Of a DNA stretch of 64,000 bases, positions 1 to 21,000 are shown piece by piece. This DNA is from Oasisia sp. SBJ-2009 (Eukaryota > Annelida > Polychaeta > Sabellida > Siboglinidae), in NCBI GenBank assembly GCA_964017155.1, contig OZ024857.1, forward strand, positions 4,373,869 through 4,437,868. Reading direction: 5' to 3'. The notes beneath the pieces were generated by a model. That model saw only the letters and a list, made by a program, of their open reading frames with translations, was not told where the DNA came from and did not search any database. Every line of letters starts with the position of its first letter. Positions within the stretch are counted from its first letter, which is position 1. Both the position numbers and the translations under genes were made by a program.

Positions 1-105
1 CAAACAACTAATGTAAACTTATCACAGATTACGCAAATCCAACAAAAGTTCACATCTAGCTAAGCACGACAACAAAACAGCTCCCCTGAACACTTTAACC
101 CTTAC

Positions 106-9097
<8,992 letters not shown>

Positions 9098-9487
9098 GTT
9101 TAATGTCAAAACGCTGACTTTGTTGACATAAATACCGCTGCAAATGGAGAAAGCGTACACCCGGATATGTTCTCTGCGCATGTCCGGCCGCTCCGGCGCG
9201 AAGCCAGCGTCGTCAGGCTACGCAAATAGTCTCCCCTATGAATATGTACGACAACATTTTTTAGTGCAGTTTTTGAACTGTTAGGGCTCATTTTACATAT
9301 AATGCATAAACCAATTTATTTTATACTATGCTGATTAATTGCAAACGTGTCTGTAGTATGTATGTGCTGACAAATGATGCATGTTTTAGAATTGATACAA
9401 TCAATAGTAAACAAAGAACCACCAAGACGAGAGTGGGAACGCCAAACACCCTAACTTAGCCCTAACCTTTTACGTCAATGACCCTAA

Positions 9488-9601
9488 CTATCTACGCTAC
9501 CGCGCCTGACCAAAAAGGAAAAAAAAATTGTTCTAGTCTTAGGGCCTAAGACTAGAACACAATTTGTTTGACTTTTTTGTCAGGCGCGGTAGCGTAGATA
9601 G
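9488..9601. repeat. Long near-perfect inverted repeat (hairpin)
   Basis: The left arm starts CTATCTACGCTACCGCGCC and the right arm ends GGCGCGGTAGCGTAGATAG. The arms are about 56 nt and meet at GTCTTAGGGCCTAAGAC with almost no loop; mismatches are confined to an A-rich middle. It lies about 400 bp upstream of the DDB1 start. Confidence 0.9.
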
Positions 9602-9653
9602 CAGAACGTCACACTCCTGACAGAATCATGAGCATTTATACCAATTCAAACAC

Positions 9654-9654
<1 letters not shown>

Positions 9655-9689
<35 letters not shown>
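9655..9689. repeat. TA microsatellite
   Basis: Uninterrupted TA dinucleotides, about 17 units. Confidence 0.95.
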
Positions 9690-9692
<3 letters not shown>

Positions 9693-10787
9693 CTTTGGCT
9701 CAAATCCTCCCGTCACCTTAATTAATTTAGCTGTATCTAGAAAATAACGGATGCATAAGTAATCCTAAACAAATAATCTTCATACAGTAATTGTAGCTTG
9801 GTAACATGCAAGTACCAAGGACAGGACATTACGTGAGATATAATGTGTCTTAACAACAGCACCTTACATTAATCATAATAACAAACTATCTGGGGATACA
9901 TTTTCAAGAGAATGAGTTGACACAATTATGAGGCGAAATTGTGCACAAGTCATAATTAGGGAAAACACACTGTACGCATACATTTGTTTTTCCTAGATAA
10001 TCATAATTTACCATATTATCTAAAACCACGCCCAATGTACAGAATTCCTCTGGGAATGCACCGCGTTCTTATGGGTAGTTATTAAATATCCGAGACACGA
10101 ATTTCTAGTCTATGTTATATGGATATGCTTATTTTTTTTATATACATCTTTTATAGTTTTAGTGAATTTGACAAATTATTAATTTATTTAATATTTGCAC
10201 AAAACTGTGATGCACAGATAGGTATGTTTCTGTGATATCAACGTTTGTTGCTCTCCTGAAAATCCTGAGCCTGTCAAATGATTTGACAAATAGTTATCAG
10301 TTGGCACCTGGCAGAGTTCAACCAATTATACAGATTTTTAAACAGCCTGAAAATATTATAAAAAGCTATATAGAGCCTACATAACTGAATGCCAAATGAC
10401 CAGTTTAAACAACTGAAACATTTTTGTTTCCTCACACCAGACTCGGATTATATTCATCACGGTTCAATTGCAACAACGAATTGATTCATCCTTTTAACAA
10501 TGAACCCGTCACATTAAGTACATTATCTCACATAAATAAATATGGACAATCAGTAACTGAATGTTGTATAGAAAAAATCCCTAAATAACTTGGTGGGTAA
10601 TTAAAATTACAATAACGTTAATATAACTGATTAAAACTTGAATGCTAAATCTGAGTCGGTACATGTAATGCAAATAACTGAATCCAATAACAATGAGAAG
10701 ATACAAACAATCCAAACACACTGCCTGTAGAGGACAGTCTGCGTAGAAAGAACACATGGACAAACACGGCTTAATTTAATCGTTCAA

Positions 10788-10793
10788 TTTTAT
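10788..10793 (-). terminator. Possible polyadenylation signal of importin-7
   Basis: AATAAA on the minus strand (TTTATT on plus), about 1.28 kb downstream of the stop codon at 12075-12077. It was chosen by position only; other signals are possible. Confidence 0.3.
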
Positions 10794-12074
10794 TAACACA
10801 TCATGTATCTGTGCAGAACGTCCGAGTGTGTCGTGACGAGGTGTGGACACACACACACACACAGGGGAAACACAATGCACAGGCAACAACCCTCCTGTGA
10901 ACACTGTGCTGAACAATACAGTGTACATCCAGCCCTTCACTGACAAATCTCTCCTGCCTTTAATACTCTCTCTCACTCTCTCACTTCCGCCGTACCTAAA
11001 TGCTGAGCAGTCTCTGAAAGCATCCATGTCAAACCAGTCAAGTGCCCCTCCTCACTAGAAGAGTGCCGGGAACACGTGACTAGCACCTCATCTATGTACA
11101 AAATATTTACCCGACTCTCCGTATTTGTGGCGTGTGCAAGTACACTTGGTTTGACTTCTCCTGTGACATCCTGATAAATAACGTCGAAGAATATCGATAA
11201 TTGTCTGGATACGTAGCGTCATGTCACATTGATGTTTACAACAAAAAGCGTTTTGATTTGTGTGTAAAAATACATGCGTAATTTCATTTCGAATTCTGTA
11301 TGTATGTCTCAAATATAACTTGAAAACCATACACAAGGGGACTAAACTTTGTCCTGATGGATGACTGCGGATAAAACACCATCCTTATATACGGGGTAAA
11401 TATAGGGTTTCTGTCAAATCGGTGATAGGGCAGCTACATAATGTGTACTGGGTAAGTTAGTAGTATACACACACACAACCCATGCAACATTGCACCATTA
11501 CGTGACAATCAAAGACCACTTCATTTCGAAACTGCCAAATAACTGTGACACGACTTGCTCAAACTTCTCCAAAGAATTCGCGAACTTGCATGCATACAAA
11601 CAACGAACTGCCGTGAAACGCTCGCTCTAAGGTGGAAGGGTAAAACCCTCCAACCTAGCCAAATGTACAGACATCCCTCCCGGCTGACCCCAACGTCACG
11701 TAGGTCAAAGTGCAACTATGCGTCCGTGTTTTCGTGTATGTATATGTTTGCTTTATGCAGTGTGATTGGATAGCTGAGTCTGGTGGTGTCGAGAAGGCAA
11801 CTGTTGGACCACCGTAGGTGATACACGTTAACTGTAGTCTGTGATAAGTTATCTGCAGAAAATATTACTCCAGCTCACTCGCTGTCAACACGTTGTCACA
11901 CAGGTGTGTATACGTCAACAACGGTACCGCTGTCAAACACTGGTCTGTTTGACACCAGCCGTCAACAGCGAGATAAACTACTGCAGGTGACTCAAGAAGT
12001 GAGTAGCATCTACTCTGCCTGCATATCACATAATGTCTGATCGCTGTCGCTGACTCCATGTCCGCATATGCTGT

Positions 12075-15000
12075 CTATGACTTGCCGAAGTTGAAGGCTT
12101 GTGGCACGGCTACGTTGGCAAACCGGTAGCCCCCGGCGCTCTCGATCTTCTTTGATTCTGCAACACATACAGATGCACGTTTAATTTAATTCCAACAAAT
12201 ACACAAACTACTCTTTGTAGCATGGTAATACTGCAATACATAAGTCAACAAAACTTGATTTTTTCCATTAAGTCATTACCATAAACAACACTTGAGGTGC
12301 TGAATGAAATTATTTGTCAATATAAAGGAGATAACAATTTAGGGGTCATCCATAATTATCATTTTCACAAGCGTACAAACCGTTCACTTTTTCTGACCCC
12401 CCCTCCCCCTTGAAAGTGTACAAATGTAAATGGTGAAAATGATGACAGTGTTTCACAGTTGCCATGTTTCGCAATAATGCGTCATTCTGATGAATGACTA
12501 GCATACAAGCAAATCATTCGAGCACTATTTTCTTTTCGTTTTGGCGGTCTTTACCTCTCCCTTGTGTGAGGATGAGCGAGCGAGCGATAAGTGGGCACAT
12601 CGTTTTTGTCATTATTTTTCAACATTAAAAAAGCGTACGTTCAAGTCATACCCCTCCCCCCCAGCGTACGGTTTGTACGCTTGTGAAAATTATGATAATT
12701 ATGGATGACCCTTTAGATGATTATACATTAACACTTTTTTTTGGGTAAATTAATATAATTTAAAGACTGACCTTTGGCTGCCAGCCGCTGGTCAGCGAGG
12801 ACAAATATCTGCTGGATCTCCTTCTTCTGGGCTTCCGTCAGGTGACCGGTCAACTTCTGGTACCAGCCAGGATCACTCATCTGCAGACCTGCCATACGTA
12901 GAATCTTGATTACTTATCTGCAGATTTGCAAAGCGTGTCTCAGCAAGGACAAGTGTGAGGTGTAATTAAAGGTAAATGACGACAACTGTGATGGCACTAA
13001 TGTTTACACAACCATTAAAATGTCCAAACACTGTCCTAAAGACAATTACTTCAGCAATATTGCAACATATCCATACACCTTCAACACTGCAATCAGGAAT
13101 CCTATCCACTGATGTACCAAAAGGTGTGACGTAACCATAACATTTTGGCTTACAGAACTTAAGACAATCTTTGTAAATTTAGAAGAATTCTAGTCAAACC
13201 AGTGCTTGCACATGACTGACCCACCACCCCCCCCACCCTCCCATGGAACCACATCCAAAAATAAAACAAATTTGAAGCAGTGCACATGCAATTCTGATGT
13301 TAAGACATGGTCCAAGAGTGACGTACTCTGTAGGATGCCTTTGAAGACTTGGTATTCGTCGACGGCGCAGTCCTCTTTGTCGAGAGGAGTCTCGTAGCTC
13401 TCCAGCGGTGTCTCCTCCGCCTCGTCGTACTCGTCATCATCCTCACTGTCATCTCCTCCGCCCTGGGACACAGCAGTCAACAGTGTCATTAGTGTTACTC
13501 CACAATGTCTTCAGTCTCTAGACTTTCTACAGAACAATTTTTTTTGTCACAATGAATTTATTTTTAACCGTAATTATAGTTTCCCAAACTATTTTAGTGT
13601 ATTGTTTTAATATCTTATTAATATATAACATATATATATGTATTTTTAATTAATTATTTATTTTACATATTTATTTATGGCTGATAAGTTTAGCTTATAC
13701 ACTACGAGTTTTAGAAACTATATTTTATTAATTATTTATTATCATTTAAACAACTTGACTTTTTAATTGATTAATCGTATCATATTTTATACATGTATAT
13801 GTTACAAATGTTGAATGTACACGCCTCTGAGCAGAAACGTTTTCTGGATATACAGCACTTTATAAATAAAAATTATTATTATTATTATTGAAGCAGTTCG
13901 ATCAAACACCCCCACAATAAATGAGTAATTACATTGTGGTGTTGTTTGATTGAACATATGATCTCATCCGGCAAATAAACAATAACTGAACTTGCAAACC
14001 ACTATAATGTGATCTTGTGCAAACTTATCGAGAAGCATGCACCACTACAGACATGTCGCATCGCCGATCGTCCACTGGTACCTTGGTATAATAAGAAGGT
14101 TACCAAAGCCACACAAATTAGACGACAGTATGAACGGAAGTGGCGTCACACATCACTTCAAATACATCGTGAAATCTATAAGACACAATGCGCAAAAGTA
14201 AAGAGGACGATTATAAAAGCGAAGTCTGACTACTATACCTCTGAGATAGAACAGTGCGGGTGTGACAATCGGCGACTGTATCGTCTATTAAACGGACTGC
14301 TGCAGCGAAGAAAGTCCCACTATCTGTCAGTTAACAACAACTTCCACGAACTCGCATCAAGATTCTCAACCTTTTGCTTCGCGAAAATTGAGAAGATTCG
14401 TGTGGCATTTAAATCTCATTCCACACTCACCTCATCCACAGAGCACCTTCCAGCACTATGGGTATCATGACTTGAATTGTTTCCAACTGCGACGACATCA
14501 TACTTCCACAGTTTGTCCATCAAGTCACCTACGTCACCTACAACACCCTGTGTGCTCGACCCCTTACCTACATGGCCGTTAAAAGTCGTGAGTGACAACG
14601 TAGTACCATTCCTAACTAAACTCATCAATTATTCCATTGCATCTGGTGTTGATCCGTGCTGCCTGAAACACGCCAATGTCACTCCTGTGCCTCAGAAAGC
14701 CAATGTCACTCCAGTGCCTAAGAAAGCCAATGTCACTCCTGTGCCTAAGAAAGCCAATGTCACTCCTGTGCCTAAGAAAGCCAATGTCACTCCTGTGCCT
14801 AAGAGAGCCAATATCACTCATGTGCCTAAGAAAGCCAATGTCACTCCTGTGCCTAAGAAAGCCAATGTCGATCAGGACAATATGAACAGTTATTGACCAA
14901 TATCAAACCTACCTTTTGTATCAAAGCTACTCGAAAGATACGTTGCACGCTGCCTGCTTGAACACATGACTGCTAACAATCTCCTTGAAAGATATCAATC

Positions 15001-18000
15001 AGCATACAAGTCTCATCACTCCACGGAAACTGCGCTTGTTCTGGTACAGAACGACATCCTCTGGGCACTTGACCGGCGGTATGGAGTAATTCTAGTCTTA
15101 ATCGACATGTCGGCTGCCTTCGACACAGTTAACCATGAAATACTCCTCAGCCGTTTACAACATCGCTACGGGATGGCTGGCTCTGTGCTAGCGTGGATAC
15201 GATCATATCTAACTGATCGGTCGCAGTGTGTATATCTACAAGGTGGTGCTTCCAGCAAAACCTGCGTCGCTTGTGGCGTACCTCAAGGATCAGTGCTGGG
15301 ACCTCTGTTGTTCTCCGTGTACACAGATATCATCAGGAGGCACAATCTCAAATGCTGATGATACCTAGCTATACATCAAATTCGAGATGACAGAAATTAA
15401 CAGATTATTGTCATTACACCGAATTGAGCAATGCTTAAACGATGTTCATGCATGGATGGGCGACAATCAGCTGAAGGTGAATGACGACAAAACAGTCGCA
15501 CTTGTGCTATCATCACGCAACAACCGAGCGAACCACAACATCACCGTGATCAAAATTGGTGACTGCGACATAACGCCAAGTCCTACTGGCAGAAACATGG
15601 GCGTTATATTTGACATGGAAATGTCAATGGTCAACCGTTAAACATGTCTGCTGTAGATCATACTACCATCTAAGGAACATTGCGTCGATCCGATCATGTC
15701 TCACCCAGAAAGCCGCCGTCCGCCTTGTATATTCTCTTGTTATATCGAGAACTGACTATGCAAACTTTCTCCTGTATGATCTCCCACAGTGCCTAATATC
15801 TAAGCTACAAAGAGTCCAAAACACTGCCGCTAGACTAGTGGTCCGCTGCCACAGACGTGAACATATTACACCAGTTCTCATGAAACTACACTGGCTCCCG
15901 GTGAAGCAACGAGTGCAATACTCAATCCTGCTACCGGTGTTTCGCGCACAACATCGACTGGCGCCACCTTACATCACCGACCTGCTGGAACAAAGAGCTA
16001 CGAGAGTGTTACGCTCAACTACGAACAATGAATTCTACGTGCCGCCATCTCGCAGCTGATACGGTGATAGAATCTCCTCAGTAGCTGGTCCACGACTCTC
16101 TCCCTGCTGAGATGAAGAAAACCAGAATGGACCCCAGTGTAACTGCACCAGACGGTAGTGTGGTAGACCAGTCCACCGGGGAGCATGGATTGCCTCATAT
16201 GGCAGACGTGGGGAGCTCCTAAGTCTATGTAAATCTGAGAAGGGCTGTCGAGGAGATAAATGGTAACTCACAGACTTGTAGGTGTTGAGCTGCTCTAAAT
16301 ACTGTTGTCCTTCCTCATCTATGTCATCTTCCTCATCCTCCAGTTCCGCTGTAAGCAACAAGAAACTGCTCTAATGTCTGCAAATACCTTCTACACACCC
16401 CACTACAACTTCATCAAATGTCTTCTACACACCACTCCAAATTCATCAAATTTCTTCTACACATGTTACCCAGTAACAAAACCTCAAATGTGTTTGCCAC
16501 ACGCACACCTACCAAATGCACAACAAATAAATAAAATGAAGTATTTAAAGAAGACTTATTCCAAAATAATACATCCGTTCATCAAAGTTAATCACTGTAG
16601 TCACAGCTCGCTCATCTCACTCACAGGTTTACTCTATAGTGCTACTGCCTAACAGAATCAAACTTGTTTGTACGAATGGTTACGTTAATATTTGTTAGTA
16701 AACAGTGTGACTGTTGATACTGTTACACATGAAAACTACTAACCAGGTTCAAAATCTTGATCTTCGTTTTCCTCATCGTCATCATCTTCATCTTCGTCTT
16801 GAGCACGTTCTGGGAGAGAATAAATAAACATGTACATCCATACATGTTACAATGTAATACAAACATTACCACTATCAATGTTTCTATAATTACTCGCTAT
16901 TTTCAACGTGGTAAATCGATCCAAAATTACGTACCCACTAGTTGTATTATACAAAATATTACGTGAAATACAACGTACTTGCATAAGCTCTCTGTAGGCC
17001 ACTGAAGAGAAGCACACAGGACGGCAGGATCTGTTCACTGACGGCGGTGATGGCCGGGGACCGATCCGCTGACGTGGCCATGAGGGCACACAGGCCCAGC
17101 ACACAGATCTTCCTGTCATGTAACCTATACAAACAACAGATCTTCCTGTCATGTAACCTACACAAACAACAGATCTTCCTGTCATGTAACCTACACAAAC
17201 AACAGATCTTCCTGTCATGTAACCTACACAAACAACAGATCTTCCTGTCATGTAACCTACACAAACAACAGATCTTCCTGTCATGTAACCTACACAAACA
17301 ACAGATCTTCCTGTCATGTAACCTACACAAACAACAGATCTTCCTGTCATGTAACCTACACAAACAACAGATCTTCCTGTCATGTAACCTACACAAACAA
17401 CAGATCTTCCTGTCATGTAACCTACACAAACAACAGATCTTCCTGTCATGTAACCTACACAAACAACAGATCTTCCTGTCATGTAACCTACACAAACAAC
17501 AGATCTTCCGGTCATGCAACCTACACAAACAACAGATCTTCCTGTCATGTAACCTACACAAACAACAGATCTTCCTGTCATGCAACCTACACAAACAACA
17601 GATCTTCCTGTCATGTAACCTATACAAACAACAGATCTTCCTGTCATGTAACCTACACAAACAACATATCTTCCTGTCATGTAACCTACACAAACAACAG
17701 ATCTTCCTGTCATGTAACCTACACAAACACCCAACAACATCACACGTCATTCATTTTCTTAACAATAAAAAAATTAATACATTTTGTCGAAAACAACATG
17801 TAACTGGTTACTGGCAACAAATTCTGCATTTTCAGGTTTTTAAATTACATAAATTATGATAAAAAAAAAAAATTAATAATGCAAATTTCACTCGGGAATA
17901 TGAAAGATGCTGTCTCACAAGCAATGTTTGAAAACATCTTGCTAATAGGGATTGGAATACATTTGTGCAACTTTTTTATGGTTTCTACTTAACCTTTAAA

Positions 18001-21000
18001 ATGATACATAAATGCAAACTCAACTTGAGGGCCAATGGTCATGTTGGTAGGGAACCTACCAACATGAGTTACAGTTTGCACCCATCCTTTCTAATGTTCT
18101 CCTATTTTGTTCAAACAATAACTGTGCTTGTGGTCATTTTAGACCTACGTAAACATCATTTGGATGTTTTTGTGCAGTTTTATGCAACGACGCTGATGTC
18201 CTGCTCTTACTGTCCAGTTCCACCAAAATGTCACAAGGCCTAAACGTTTGGCATTGGACAGAAACTGACCCGAGAAAGCAGTCTGTGTCATAGATCCACT
18301 GCTTGAGAAACTGTTCTGTGATGGACTCGGTAGAGTTGGGCAGCCTCATCTTCTCGAGTGTGTCGAGCAGCATGGGGGGGCTGTAGTAGAGGGCGGCAAT
18401 GACCACCTGCAGACACATGGTGCGCAGCTCCGACGTCCGCACCTCCCGCGTCAGTCGCTCCAGCGCCAGCTCCACAAACGACGGCACAACCTTGGCGATG
18501 TCATAAATAATATATTTGTTGTTTGTGGTACATAACAATGTATTAAGATATAATCCTGGATTGGTCAAATAAACAATAGATTGAAACGTTATTGCCAATG
18601 AAACTGTTTGTGGTACAACACAATGTATTAAGACACGCTCCCGGATTGGCTGAATGAACAATAGATTGTTTATTATTTATTGATACTGGTAACTGATATT
18701 ATTTATGTATTAAAACTTATTTATTTAAATATACATACAATATAACATAGTAAAATAATTATTGTGTATCACTTTCACACATTCAACAGCCATCCATATA
18801 CCACCATAAATCCTTGTAAAAACGCAGTAACGCTGCAGTCAAATATGTTAGTTCACACCCAGGGGGATAAAGATGAGACAATCACTGTGAAGTCACATAT
18901 ACACGTGTACACATGTACGTGTCTTTTCCTTCCTGTCATGTAGCTAAGACACCACTTGTCACCAAGCCCCGGTGCCGTGTCACCAAGCCCCGGTGCCGTG
19001 TCACCAAGCCCCGGTGTCGTGTCACCAAGCCCCGGTGCCGTGTCACCAAGCCCCGGTGCTGTGTCACCAAGCCCCAGTGTCGTGTCACCAAGCCCCGGTG
19101 CCGTGTCTCACCTGGTCAATCTGTCCTTTGAACTGGATCAGGACCACTTCCAAGAGCTTGGCTGCATGGCATTCTGGGTCTTCACCTGCGTCACTCGTCA
19201 ACACCTGACAAACACACACACAACGCTCCATGTACGTCAACAAGTCCAACTGATCTGGCTCATCTACATAGGCAAGTCAGCTTCCTTAATCCAAAGAAAC
19301 TATCAGTCTTACAATAATTATATTCAGGTAGATTAACCAGTTTACTATAAGACTAGAGGACACCATTAAGGGGGTTGACATAAGACATCTATACAAAACT
19401 AAACGGGTCTGTAAGTGTACTTATGTACTTTCCCAAATTATGACTAACGGAAATATATCCAGTAATCCACAACCACTTGCAAACTGACAAGAGTAATACT
19501 AGAGAAGTCTTTCAATCCAGACACATGTGACGTCTACTACAGACACACATTCGATGAACACTCACTGTTTTGCACATGTTGTAGATCATTTCTAGATGTT
19601 TAGGGTTGGCAAGGAACTTCTGTGGCTCGACTGTGATATAGTTGTGTAGTGCAGCTGTCATGTCTGCAATCAAAACACAAGGCATCCAGCATCGCTGTTA
19701 TGTTACGCATTGATGTGCGTTGTTTACATTGTAAACCTGATATTTTACACCAGCAATATTTTATTACTAAGCTAATCTGAACCTAATTTCTCTAGGTAGC
19801 GATCAACATTAACTTCAGTTCCCAAGTTGGGACTGTCACCATAGTAATATAATAACTATGCATGTTCTCTTTCTAACTTCTTTTGGAAGTACAGAATTGA
19901 GAAACAAACTGTCTCAACATCACCATGCACAAATAAATGCAATTACATCAACGACTACGAGACATAGCCTCATTTACGATAAACAATAAATCTACGAAGC
20001 GAGCTAGACTAGTTCGCCACCCTGTCACCAGGAGTGCTGCGGTGAGCACACACCTGTGAAATAATCAAAGCCATCTTTCTGGAAGAGGTCATAGATCATA
20101 GGCAGCACATTCCACATTTGCTCGGAGACGCCCTCGGACGTGAGACTGCTGACGAGGGAGAACAGCTCCTCATAGAACTCTGAAACAACAGCACACACCT
20201 GTGAAGTAGTCGACGTTGTCCTTCTGAAAGAAGTCGTACAACATTGGGAAGAGATTCCACATGCGATCGCTGACCTGCTCACTCGTCAGACTGCACACCA
20301 GCGAAAGCATCTCCTCGAAAAACTCTGCAACACACGTCACACGTCAGGGGGCGCTCGCACGCAGTACATGAGGGGGCGCTCACACGCAATACATGAGGGG
20401 GCGCTCACACACAGTACATGAGGGGGCACTCGCACGCAATACATGAGGGGGCGCTCACACACAGTACATGAGGGGGCGCTCACATGCAGTACATGAGGGG
20501 GCACTCGCACGTGGTACATGAGGGGGCACTCGCACACAGTACATGAGGGGGCACTCACACGCGGTACATGAGGGGGAGCCCACATGCAGTAGAGGGGGCA
20601 CTCGCACGCAGTACATGAGGGGGCACTCACACACAGTACATGAGGGGGTGCTCACACGTGGTACATGAGGGGGCGCTCGCACGCAGTACACGAGGGGAGC
20701 ACTCACACGTGGTATATGAGGGGGTGCGCACACACAGTACATGAGGGGGCATTCGCACACAGTACATGAGGGGGCACTCGCATGAGGGGGGTGCTCACAC
20801 GCGGTATATGAGTGGGTGCTCACACGCGGTATATGAGGGGGTGCTCACACGTGGTACATGAGGGGGCGCTCGCACACAGTACACGAGGGGGCGCTCACAC
20901 GCGGTACATGAGGGGGCACTCACACATAGTACATGAGGGGGTGCTCACACACAGTACACGAGGGGGCGCTCGCACGCAGTACACGAGGGGGCGCTCGCAC

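Larger units (their letters stand above)
9098..12074. other. Intergenic region between DDB1 5' end and importin-7 3' end
   Basis: No coding sequence recognised. It holds the presumed DDB1 promoter/5' UTR (9098-9290), a 114-bp hairpin (9488-9601), a TA microsatellite (about 9655-9689), a short CA run (10848-10861) and the probable 3' UTR of importin-7 (about 10790-12074). Confidence 0.6.

Noticed and set aside
9106..9291. 61-aa frame just upstream of DDB1
   Set aside because: Overlaps the presumed 5' UTR in another frame, with no homology.
9420..9490. Telomere-like CCCTAA words
   Set aside because: Three scattered CCCTAA words only, no tandem array.
16847..17859. Long open frames (up to 298 aa) through the 33-bp array on both strands
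   Set aside because: They arise from a repeat whose length is a multiple of three. Only the minus frame ending in [14 protein letters not shown] has independent support, as exon 23 of importin-7.
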